Positions 8,001-13,805 of a DNA stretch of 21,848 bases are shown piece after piece. Position numbers and translations under genes: made by a program. This DNA comes from a virus, in IMG/VR virus record IMGVR_UViG_3300009496_000095, positions 1 to 21,848 of that record; one strand, 5' to 3'. The first letter of the stretch is position 1; each line of letters starts with the position of its first letter. The notes under the pieces were generated by a model. It was not told the origin of the DNA. It did not search any database and saw nothing but the letters and a program-made list of their open reading frames with translations.

Positions 8001-9522
8001 AAGCCGTTTGACTATTTGATATAGCAGACCCAGTGAATGTATTTAAAGCCGTTAAACTTGTTTGAGCTGACCCAGTAAATGTATTTAAAGGTACAATGTT
8101 AGTAGAACCACCACCAAACCCTAAAGCGGTTATTTGATTTGATGAGGATACGACACCTGATGGTAAATTAGCTTTTACATTAATAGCATCTGTAACATCA
8201 GCACTTGCTTCAATTAAATCTAATTTATTATGGTCTGCTGTTGTAAAATCATTAGTGGTTAATCCACCATCACCTACAACTGGTTTATTTGCAATATTGT
8301 TAAAGTTTACTTGAGCTGATGAACTAATTGTTCCACCAGGTAAAGTAGATGACCCAAATCCAGCTTGTGATATTGAACGTGATACTTCAGTATCAAAATC
8401 TGTTATACTCGAAGTTGTAATTGAACCTACTGATGTTAGGTATGAACTTGAAGCTGCATTTAGAGCATTTATACTTGTTTGAGCTGAACCTGTAAAGTTA
8501 TTTAAAGGTGTAGCGTTGAATGACCCACCACCACCAAAACCTAAAGCGGTTATTTGTGCTGATGAAGATACTGTACCACTTGGGACTGATGTTAGGTATG
8601 AACTTGAAGCTACGTTTAAGGCAGTTATACTTGTTTGAGCTGAACCTGTAAAAGTATTTAGTGCACTAATGTCCGTAGAACCACCACCTTGTCCAAATCC
8701 ACTACTTGCGGCTGATGCCGAAATGTATGAATCAGTTACTACTGATGTTATCTGAGATGAACCTGAAATCGTTCCACTTGGAACTGATGTTAGATATGAA
8801 CTTGAAGCTGCATTTAGAGCATTTATACTCGTTTGAGCTGAACCTGTAAAAGTATTTAGTGATGATATGTCTGTATGTGATGAACTTACAAGACCACTTG
8901 GTACATTATCTAAATTAGACCAATCAATTGACCCAGTAATTCCACCATTAACTTCAAAAGACCCAGTTACTTGTAAATCTGCACTTACTTTATAGTAACC
9001 AGACCCAGTCGTCCATATAGATGAACCACCGGCTCCACCACCACCACCTAATGATGATAAATCAACAACATTTCCTTCTGATATACTTAATTCTTTAGAT
9101 ACTTGGTTGAATGTAAGTGTCTGATTGTCACCACTAGCCTCTACTTGAGTTAAACGAGTGGATATTGAACCACTATCTGTTTCTAAAGAAGAAACTCTAG
9201 CTTTTATTGAACCACTTTCAGTATTTAATGCAACAATACTACTTGTTATAGCTTCTATACTATCTACTCTACTATCTAATATAGCTTTTTCACTTTCGAC
9301 TGTTGTAAGTCGAGTGGATACTGACGCAGATGTAGCTAAGTTTGTAACTTGTCTAAAGTTATTGTTAGCTACAATTGAATTTTTTTGAAATGCAGAAATA
9401 GTTACAGGTCTATTAGAAATAGAATTGTAATTAATCTGGTTTGATGACGACACAACTCCGTTAGAAGCCGTTATATCGCCATAAAATGACCCACTAAAGG
9501 AACCTGAATAGTCAAATGACAT
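5014..9522 (-). CDS. Large modular tail fibre protein (1502 aa) with cadherin/Ig-like domains
   Basis: Regions by rough residue number: 1-55 a Ser-rich anchor (Y-S-G-S-F-S-G-S-F-Y-G-D-I); 60-130 a heptad-like coiled coil with repeated S-x-x-T-R-L-T-x-V-E and R-V-S-S-L-E; 150-510 a shaft with repeated L-N-x-F-T-G-S-A-Q-T-S and A-S-S-S-Y-L-T-S-V modules, Gly-rich hinges and one G-D-G-G-L-T/I-E-A-S-A-D-V-T-D module; about 555-1290 tandem beta-sandwich domains of cadherin/Ig type, seen as I-N-E-N-S-x-D-G-A-S-L-G-T-I-T-A-N-D-S-E-G-D and G-T-I-T-G-T-D-A-E-G-Q; about 1300-1502 a C-terminal tip (Y-G-Y-G-W-N-G-G at its start). The likely role is an extended host-binding fibre whose Ig-like part binds surface sugars or proteins. 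ATG at 9522 has GGAG eight bases upstream. It heads the fibre block. It could instead be a proximal fibre or neck fibre. Confidence 0.88.
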   Translation of the reverse strand: MSFDYSGSFSGSFYGDITASNGVVSSSNQINYNSISNRPVTISAFQKNSIVANNNFRQVTNLATSASVSTRLTTVESEKAILDSRVDSIEAITSSIVALNTESGSIKARVSSLETDSGSISTRLTQVEASGDNQTLTFNQVSKELSISEGNVVDLSSLGGGGGAGGSSIWTTGSGYYKVSADLQVTGSFEVNGGITGSIDWSNLDNVPSGLVSSSHTDISSLNTFTGSAQTSINALNAASSSYLTSVPSGTISGSSQITSVVTDSYISASAASSGFGQGGGSTDISALNTFTGSAQTSITALNVASSSYLTSVPSGTVSSSAQITALGFGGGGSFNATPLNNFTGSAQTSINALNAASSSYLTSVGSITTSSITDFDTEVSRSISQAGFGSSTLPGGTISSSAQVNFNNIANKPVVGDGGLTTNDFTTADHNKLDLIEASADVTDAINVKANLPSGVVSSSNQITALGFGGGSTNIVPLNTFTGSAQTSLTALNTFTGSAISNSQTASMSVATSSFIGFDGNRVVSNTDLPSGIYNTNFGTTTSLSDFVSKVFFPNTVPTINTNGFTIGEFVVSGSTIGTITGTDAEGQSFTFRTASSYSADKFKISTAGAVTLNTKSTASLNTDSTPGSGSHPIQVEAVDTFGGVGSKTIYIRVTPNTAPKWRQTSVGGSIITNFTHSLNENSTAGNNKVRVYFTDDESDEITIKSGSVNMNGFTFTKYGTYVQLNQTTASLDFEVTPKYEIVLTASDEHHVSGDDSEGVAYLPFRVSVVDNVIPTVNNQTLSSINENSADGASLGTITANDSEGDTIVFSNFTLLKAFKNGVNTNITSSLGGVSLYNPHSNPFQCSSAGVVTRKNGIYLNSDIADRYVYQVTVKDAFNTTEDTGEITIPITADATSAVSDNWTNLYIIESATSGDNIKVNADGLTGNTATWTSAVSQRWSLGTVTGNLVSLSTATGSSTTLQIGNLSGSAYASGSTISVAVTASEHGFETTKQFIDVDINVVKNNPPSVSFNNQSENLNTNGARSGSTLSVISFTDAESNNLNHPSFVFTDPSGQLNTVKDGNTYFVQAINNLSASTYQYTASIKDSHGFSTGVGKHTNTIAQAGNGTLGGDTTSYIIESGLNNEAIRDASGFGAGNPSQVTVSYSPTYNSAAVQSFTSSNASVSIDNSGNLTMGVALNGSSTGSGDVITSTITYRDQYDNVGTGTLTLNVFANQAPTATFSEVGANMTASVAASTNLTTITITDTESDTPFSASLGGTHAGNLKLVPQNANSSSYQLQNTGIISSGVTYNYSASVHDNFGKSTSYNKSITIIDQKALVYGYGWNGGSAASQAAAIAAMGDSGADGIGITSGSVISHLQSGSLGTTFNPTYVGGTMTLHKSGSLNTLSDSAGTGTSTFGHFNFSSGGSQRLIILFASASNQLGKPVSMYDGVPPDSTGTPKEYYVYAKDASIPGTIGTGVYYFDLENAHQGYNRWGMIFAEGENTNNSRYYIMPDSASAP
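8003..8092. repeat. 90-bp repeat shared with the small fibre gene, copy 2
   Basis: Partner of 4611-4700. It lies in the shaft-coding part of the 1502-aa fibre gene and codes for the doubled L-N-T-F-T-G-S-A module. Confidence 0.85.
8430..8858. repeat. Three ~75-bp shaft repeats inside the large fibre gene
   Basis: Closely similar ~75-bp copies start near 8430, 8586 and 8784. Each codes for L-N-x-F-T-G-S-A-Q-T-S-(I)-x-A-L-N-x-A-S-S-S-Y-L-T-S-V. The spacing is irregular (about 156 and 198 bases), so this is dispersed internal duplication rather than a strict tandem array. Confidence 0.8.
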
Positions 9523-9555
9523 CTATAATCTCCAAATATTTAACACTTTTATACA

Positions 9556-9564
9556 TATAAATAT
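9556..9564 (-). promoter_or_regulatory. ATATTTATA promoter-like motif upstream of the large fibre gene
   Basis: The coding strand reads ATATTTATA, about 33 bases upstream of ATG 9522, in the 65-base gap after the PhoH gene. It is one of the eight-copy set; the promoter role is inferred. Confidence 0.45.
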
Positions 9565-9587
9565 GTTTCTTTTTTCCTAATAGTTAC

Positions 9588-10250
9588 TTATTCAAAAGAA
9601 AACAGCAATCGTAACACTTCGTCAAGGGATTCGTGTCTATGGTTATCCTTGAGGTTTATTGTATATACATATGTAGATTCTTTTAATTTATGTACTTCAT
9701 GTACAGCTGAATCATTTGCAAACTTTAGGTCAATTTGTTGCGGGTCTCCACACAACATCATTGTTGACCCCTTACCTAATCTTCCCAACACCATACTAAG
9801 TTGTTGTTTTGTTAAGTTTTGAAATTCGTCTACTATAACTATTGAATTATCAAAAGTTCTTCCTCTAAAATGTGATAAAGATACCAATTCAATATTTTCA
9901 TCCTTCTCCATCTTTTCCAATATAGCTGGTTTGTTGTAAACCTTTCTCATATTAGAGCGAATTGGAACTAGCCAAGGCTCCATCTTCTCATTAAGTGAGC
10001 CAGGAAGAAATCCATTGTCCTCATTTGAGATAGTTGGTCTCGTTATTACAATTTTATTTACATTCCGTTTAAAATAAGAATCTAATGCTACTTGAACTGC
10101 TAATAATGTTTTACCACTACCCGCCTTTCCTAAGATAAAATTAAATGGATGTTTTAAAACATTAGATTTTGCGACTTTTTGTTCGTCTGATAATGTTAGT
10201 GAAAACTTTATGGCTCCTTTAGGAACTCGCTTTGTTGTATTGTCTGGCAT
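9588..10250 (-). CDS. phoH: PhoH-like P-loop ATPase
   Basis: This 220-aa protein has the compact PhoH architecture: Walker A G-K-A-G-S-G-K-T at 41-48, a conserved I-V-I-T-R-P at 67-72, Walker B I-V-I-V-D-E-F-Q-N at 137-145, and a C-terminal G-D-P-Q-Q at 168-172 with R-x-x-x-H nearby. All are family hallmarks. PhoH-like proteins are ATPases widespread in marine phages; some relatives are linked to RNA metabolism or fused to nuclease domains, but the phage role is unsettled. No extra nuclease domain fits in this length. The gene lies alone between the capsid terminator (10310-10336) and the fibre block and has its own promoter-like motif. AGGA lies six bases before ATG 10250. Confidence 0.93.
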   Translation of the reverse strand: MPDNTTKRVPKGAIKFSLTLSDEQKVAKSNVLKHPFNFILGKAGSGKTLLAVQVALDSYFKRNVNKIVITRPTISNEDNGFLPGSLNEKMEPWLVPIRSNMRKVYNKPAILEKMEKDENIELVSLSHFRGRTFDNSIVIVDEFQNLTKQQLSMVLGRLGKGSTMMLCGDPQQIDLKFANDSAVHEVHKLKESTYVYTINLKDNHRHESLDEVLRLLFSFE

Positions 10251-10291
10251 ATACTATCCTATTTAGATGTTATTGTGTAACTTTACTTTAG

Positions 10292-10300
10292 TATAAATAT
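10292..10300 (-). promoter_or_regulatory. ATATTTATA promoter-like motif upstream of phoH
   Basis: The coding strand reads ATATTTATA, about 41 bases upstream of ATG 10250 and 9 bases after the end of the capsid-operon terminator. This terminator-then-motif order supports a transcription start here. Confidence 0.5.
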
Positions 10301-10309
10301 GTTGCGCAT

Positions 10310-10336
10310 AAAAAAAGGGTGACCGAAGTCACCCTT
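10310..10336 (-). terminator. Rho-independent terminator after the major capsid gene
   Basis: On the coding strand a perfect nine-base stem AAGGGTGAC closes on a TTCG tetraloop and is followed by a run of seven T. It lies 37 bases past the capsid stop codon, and it is the strongest terminator in the window. It should end the highly expressed scaffold-capsid unit. Confidence 0.92.
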
Positions 10337-10373
10337 AATTATTGATAATTAAATTTAATGTTTAATCAAATGA

Positions 10374-12008
10374 TTATGACATTATCTCTAATCCATGTAC
10401 AAGTACCTTACCGTAGAACTCACCTCTTACCATTTGTTTAGCGTAACGTGTCATTACACCTTTTCTTGGCGTGAAGTTTTTCGGGTCATACACAAGTGGA
10501 GTCATGATTAATGGAATGTACGGAGCGTAAACTGCACCAGTTTCCAAGAATTGAGAACCTTTGAATCCTAATAGGATTACATTTTCTTTCATGTATGGGT
10601 TTTTGTAAACTTGATATCTGTTAGCGAATGAACCTACTTGAGAAACTCCCATAGCAAATTGCATTTCGTTACCTGTACCACTAGCAGCAAATCCTGGAAT
10701 TGATTCTAAGATAGTTGCAACATCAGGAGAAACTACCATAAAGTTAGCTCCACCTCTCATAGTCTTAGAGTGAATCTGGTTAGAAACTCTCTGTAACTGA
10801 GTACCTAAAGTCTGGAACCATTGTTGTTGAGTATATCTTTCAACATTAGCGTTAAGACCTGAAGATGTGAAACCACTTCCGTTCCATGAATATCCGATTC
10901 TTGCAGACCAGTATCCAGTTGTTAAAGCATTTTCTAATAACATATCTAAGATTTCTAAATCAATCTCTTGAGAGATGTACTCAGATAACATAGAAGTTAA
11001 TTCTGCTTCAGCATCTACTGAATGGTAAGCATTTAAATCTTGTGCGAACTCAGGCGTCCATTGTGCTTTTAACTTTCTTGTCTTAGCAACGATTGGTACA
11101 CTTCTAAGTTCAACGTTTAATTCAGGAATTCCTAAATCTGTAGCGTCAGAATCTGTGTTCTCAAAATCACCTCTTGAAATATCAGTAGGTTGTTTTTGAT
11201 AGTTAACAACAACTTGGTCAAGTACAGTTGCAGCTGCAGAAGCTTTAACGATAAATTCAACATTGTTTCCAACTAATTTAGTGTATCTTGGGTAGCTATC
11301 AGCAATACCAGAACCTGAAATACTGAAAGCTCTTACACCTTCTAAATCAGGGTTAGTCATAGAACCTTTAGCAACAGTTACTTTTCTAAGTAAAGCAAAG
11401 TCACCAGCAGCAGCAGCTTCTAATGATGCAGAAAATTCTGAATCATAATCAACAGCAGCCAAATCAACTGAACCAGTTGCGATTTCTGTGTTAGATGCAG
11501 CAGCAGCGATTCCTAATGCAACAGTTGAAGCTTCATTGATTGAATAACCAAATCTACCTGCCCCATAAAGACCTTCACTAGCTTTAGCAGCAGTTTCAGT
11601 AATACCGAAAACTGAGTCAGTTTGTGAATCTTTTCCAGCACCAGTTTCAAAGTTTGGTTGTGCTGTTCCATACTTAAAGTCTAAATAAAATACTAGACCT
11701 GAAGGTAAGTTCATCGGTTGAACCGAAACGAATTCTTTAGCAGCGATTTCGCTGAAAATTCTTCTTACTAATGGTAATGCAACACCAGCCCACTCTTCAG
11801 AGTTTGCAGATGTTCCTGTTGAAGAAGCTTCTTTTACTAATTCTCTTGCTTGATTTTCAAGTAGAGTAGCAATAGCGCTTCTTTCGAAATCAGACTCGAT
11901 ACCTTCTAAAAGGCCAGTCTTGTTCCACTTAGATACAAGACCTTTTGACTCTTCAGACATTTTCTTGTTAAATCCAGCGGATTCTTTTAATAATGAATTT
12001 GTATCCAT
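10374..12008 (-). CDS. gp23: Major capsid protein, T4 gp23-like
   Basis: At 544 aa it is close to T4 gp23 (521 aa). The segment F-V-S-V-Q-P-M-N-L-P-S-G-L-V-F-Y (about 93-108) matches the gp23 signature around V-Q-P-M-N-x-P-x-G-x-V-F, and the C-terminal half has the gp23-like P-L-V-Y-D-P-K-N-F-T-P-R-K-G stretch. Gp23 forms the hexamers of the head shell. T4 gp23 is cut by the prohead protease after a Glu near residue 65; here L-V-K-E60/A61 fits that site, and a second possible site L-L-K-E9/S10 lies at the N-terminus. The gene follows the scaffold gene after 26 bases and precedes a strong terminator. GAGGA lies 11 bases before ATG 12008. Confidence 0.96.
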   Translation of the reverse strand: MDTNSLLKESAGFNKKMSEESKGLVSKWNKTGLLEGIESDFERSAIATLLENQARELVKEASSTGTSANSEEWAGVALPLVRRIFSEIAAKEFVSVQPMNLPSGLVFYLDFKYGTAQPNFETGAGKDSQTDSVFGITETAAKASEGLYGAGRFGYSINEASTVALGIAAAASNTEIATGSVDLAAVDYDSEFSASLEAAAAGDFALLRKVTVAKGSMTNPDLEGVRAFSISGSGIADSYPRYTKLVGNNVEFIVKASAAATVLDQVVVNYQKQPTDISRGDFENTDSDATDLGIPELNVELRSVPIVAKTRKLKAQWTPEFAQDLNAYHSVDAEAELTSMLSEYISQEIDLEILDMLLENALTTGYWSARIGYSWNGSGFTSSGLNANVERYTQQQWFQTLGTQLQRVSNQIHSKTMRGGANFMVVSPDVATILESIPGFAASGTGNEMQFAMGVSQVGSFANRYQVYKNPYMKENVILLGFKGSQFLETGAVYAPYIPLIMTPLVYDPKNFTPRKGVMTRYAKQMVRGEFYGKVLVHGLEIMS

Positions 12009-12034
12009 AATATTATTTTCCTCTATTTTTTAAA

Positions 12035-13123
12035 TTATTTTACTAATCCAGCCAATTTCTTAAATCGGTTGGCTACTTCGTTACCTTCTGAGATTATTGA
12101 TTTACTTGGAGCAGAAGATTTAGTTGGTTTAGAAGCCAAAGACTCTTTTACAATTGTCTTAGTTTTCTTAGCAACGTTTAAATTCTCACCTAGTGTAGAA
12201 AATACTAACTTAACTTCTCTTAAGTTTGCAGCTCTATCAAAGTTCTCGATAACTTTAATTTTTTGTGACTCGTTCAAATCAAAAGTTCTGAATAGTTTAT
12301 TAGTATAAAGTAGTTTAGCGTTTAATAAATTTACTTCGTTGATTGTACCTTGTAAAGACTTAATAGTCTCATAAGCTTCTTCCAACTCAGCTTCTTTGTT
12401 ATCTTCTTCTTCTTTTACTTCTTCTTCTTCGTTTTCTTTTAATTCTTCTTCGTCAGACTCTTCTTCTTCAGTCATTTCTTTTAAAGTAGCGATGATTTCG
12501 TCTAAGTTAAGCTCTTCGTCTTCTTCTTTTACTTCGTCTTCTTCTTCTTCTTTAAGTTCTTCAACTTCGTCTTCTTCGTCTTCTTCTTCGTTGATTGAAG
12601 CTTCAAGTTCAGCGATTACAGATTCTAAGTCAAGTTCATCTTCTTCTTCCATTTCATCTTCTTCAGATTCGTCTGCAGGTACAGCTTCAGCTTCTTCAGC
12701 TTCTTCTTCACCATGCATTTCATCTTCGTGAGATTCGATTTCATCAGATGCGATGTCTTTTACTTCTTCTTCTTCGTCAGACTCTAACTCTTCTTCAACT
12801 TCTTCTTCTTTTACTTCTTCTTCTTCAGATACTTCTTCACCTTCTTCAGATTCTTCTACTTCTTCTTCAGACTCTTCTACGTCTTCTGATTCGTAAGTTT
12901 CTTCAACTTCTTCTTCAGATTTCATATCAGACATCTCAGCAGAGATTTCTTCTTCTTCTTCAATTTCTTCATCGTCAAGCTCTTCAGCTATCTTATGAGA
13001 TAACATTGATTGAAGTTTAGGTGTAAAAGCTTCTTCAAGTGCCATTTTTGCGTTAGCTAGTGCAGTTTCTTTTACTGCTTTAGCATCGGCAATAGCTTCT
13101 TTTAATAAATCAGATTTAGCCAT
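12035..13123 (-). CDS. gp22: Prohead core scaffold protein, gp22-like, with a hyperacidic insert
   Basis: This 362-aa protein lies directly upstream of the capsid gene, the position of T4 gene 22. The N-terminus M-A-K-S-D-L-L-K-E-A is a short leader with a protease-type site after Glu9. About residues 50-245 are almost pure Glu with Asp, Ser and Val. The C-terminal 110 residues are helical, with L-N-E-S-Q-K-I-K-V-I and a final V-A-N-R-F-K-K-L-A-G, both comparable with gp22 (L-T-E-S-Q-K-E-K-V and a C-terminal V-A-S-R-F). Gp22 forms the core on which the shell assembles and is degraded by the protease. Here I-I-S-E/G near the C-terminus is another possible cut. AAGGAG lies seven bases before ATG 13123. 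The acidic insert is longer than I expect for gp22. Confidence 0.88.
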   Translation of the reverse strand: MAKSDLLKEAIADAKAVKETALANAKMALEEAFTPKLQSMLSHKIAEELDDEEIEEEEEISAEMSDMKSEEEVEETYESEDVEESEEEVEESEEGEEVSEEEEVKEEEVEEELESDEEEEVKDIASDEIESHEDEMHGEEEAEEAEAVPADESEEDEMEEEDELDLESVIAELEASINEEEDEEDEVEELKEEEEDEVKEEDEELNLDEIIATLKEMTEEEESDEEELKENEEEEVKEEEDNKEAELEEAYETIKSLQGTINEVNLLNAKLLYTNKLFRTFDLNESQKIKVIENFDRAANLREVKLVFSTLGENLNVAKKTKTIVKESLASKPTKSSAPSKSIISEGNEVANRFKKLAGLVK

Positions 13124-13154
13124 TACAGTTCTCCTTAATTAAATTTTGGATAAT

Positions 13155-13220
13155 AAGATTATTTGGAATCTTAATAGAATATTTCTATTGTTGTGTTGTG
13201 ACCACACATTGGGGAGTGGT
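13155..13220 (-). promoter_or_regulatory. Three small hairpins in the scaffold gene leader
   Basis: Between the promoter-like motif (13232) and ATG 13123 the leader can form three local stems: AAGATT/AATCTT at 13155-13172, a seven-base AATAGAA/TTCTATT at 13173-13189 with a three-base loop, and ACCAC/GTGGT at 13201-13220. None is followed by a T-run, so they are not terminators. A role in mRNA stability or translation control of scaffold and capsid is inference. Confidence 0.4.
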
Positions 13221-13231
13221 ATTCTTGAGGT

Positions 13232-13240
13232 AATAAATAT
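13232..13240 (-). promoter_or_regulatory. ATATTTATT promoter-like motif upstream of the scaffold-capsid unit
   Basis: The coding strand reads ATATTTATT, one base off the consensus ATAYTTATA, about 109 bases before ATG 13123 in the 152-base gap after the bS21 gene. The promoter role is inferred. Confidence 0.4.
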
Positions 13241-13275
13241 GGTAATAAACTTAAAAACGTTTAAGTGTTTACCAA

Positions 13276-13524
13276 TTATTGTTCTCTTTTGTTTCTTAGC
13301 CATTCTGCTCGAATAGCATCGTCCATCTTTTTTCGTTTTCTAGCTGATGGTTTGATAAACTCTTTTCGGTCTTTTAGCTCATCTAAGATTTCAGATTCCT
13401 TCATCTGTCTCTTAAAAAACTTTAATGCTGCTTCAATGTTTCCATTAACTACTTTAGCCGCTCTAAATCTACCTGGAATCATCATTTGTTCTTTTCGAAC
13501 TTTTCTATTATTGTTTCGTTGCAT
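13276..13524 (-). CDS. rpsU: Ribosomal protein bS21 homologue
   Basis: The 82-aa product has about 22 extra N-terminal residues, then a full bS21 core: K-V-V-N-G-N-I-E-A-A-L-K-F-F-K-R-Q aligned with the family's first helix, D-R-K-E-F-I-K-P-S at the turn, then A-R-K-R-K-K-M and a basic helix to the end. The F-I-K-P-S version, as I recall, is typical of Bacteroidota bS21 rather than the Y-E-K-P of proteobacteria. In the cell bS21 binds the 30S platform near the anti-Shine-Dalgarno end of 16S rRNA and affects initiation. Phage-encoded bS21 has been reported before in marine phages. The gene stands alone between a terminator and the scaffold unit, and unlike most neighbours shows no Shine-Dalgarno sequence before ATG 13524. 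Confidence 0.87.
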   Translation of the reverse strand: MQRNNNRKVRKEQMMIPGRFRAAKVVNGNIEAALKFFKRQMKESEILDELKDRKEFIKPSARKRKKMDDAIRAEWLRNKREQ

Positions 13525-13533
13525 ATATAAGGT

Positions 13534-13570
13534 ATAAAAAAATAAACACCTATCAGTTGTTGATAGGTGT
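13534..13570 (-). terminator. Rho-independent terminator after the head-assembly block
   Basis: A perfect ten-base stem ACACCTATCA/TGATAGGTGT with a five-base loop (13546-13570) is followed on the coding strand by TTATTTTTTTAT. It lies 37 bases past the stop of the Hc1-like gene and ends the portal-to-Hc1 block. It directly abuts the promoter-like motif at 13572, so the unit for bS21 probably starts within or just after it. Confidence 0.88.
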
Positions 13571-13571
13571 A

Positions 13572-13580
13572 TATAAATAT
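13572..13580 (-). promoter_or_regulatory. ATATTTATA promoter-like motif upstream of the bS21 gene
   Basis: The coding strand reads ATATTTATA, about 47 bases before ATG 13524 and one base from the terminator stem. A start about seven bases downstream would fall inside the stem, so the bS21 transcript would lack the full hairpin. Confidence 0.45.
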
Positions 13581-13606
13581 TAAAAATAAATTAGTAAATT
13601 TAATTA

Positions 13607-13777
13607 TTACTTACTTTCGTCTACTGAAGCTTTTCTGTAATCGGTTACCAACTTTTTTATCTCTCCAATAGCTTTTCTTGCTCTACTCTTAGATGCTTTA
13701 GTTGTTCCATTGTGTTCTGCTTCAAATGTTTCGTATAAATCTTTTATACTTTCAAAAATTTCTTGTGACTTTGCCAT
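13607..13777 (-). CDS. Small Hc1/histone H1-like basic protein (56 aa)
   Basis: This is a short gene I read directly from the gap after the 234-aa gene. The product starts M-A-K-S-Q-E-I-F-E-S-I-K-D-L-Y, has T-K-A-S-K-S-R-A-R-K-A-I-G-E-I-K-K-L at about 26-43, and ends in V-D-E-S-K. The pattern of an amphipathic helix, then a Lys/Ser/Arg turn, then R-K-x-x-x-E-(I/L)-K-x-L-x-x-x-(Y/I)-R resembles the small histone H1-like Hc1 proteins of Chlamydiae and Bacteroidota. A DNA-binding or nucleoid role is therefore plausible, perhaps in condensing packaged or host DNA. It is the last gene before the terminator at 13534, 28 bases after the upstream gene. The Shine-Dalgarno match is weak (AGAG). The family match is by eye. 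Confidence 0.72.
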   Translation of the reverse strand: MAKSQEIFESIKDLYETFEAEHNGTTKASKSRARKAIGEIKKLVTDYRKASVDESK

Positions 13778-13805
13778 AACGTTTCTCTTTTTAAATTATT
13801 ATTGT

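Noticed and set aside
9556-9564. TATAAATA on the plus strand as classic T4 late promoters
   Set aside because: No plus-strand genes follow any copy; all genes are on the other strand, so I treat the reverse complement as the functional reading.
12396-13020. Plus-strand Ser-rich and Leu-rich frames
   Set aside because: They are shadows of the Glu-rich scaffold gene, whose codon runs leave the opposite strand open.
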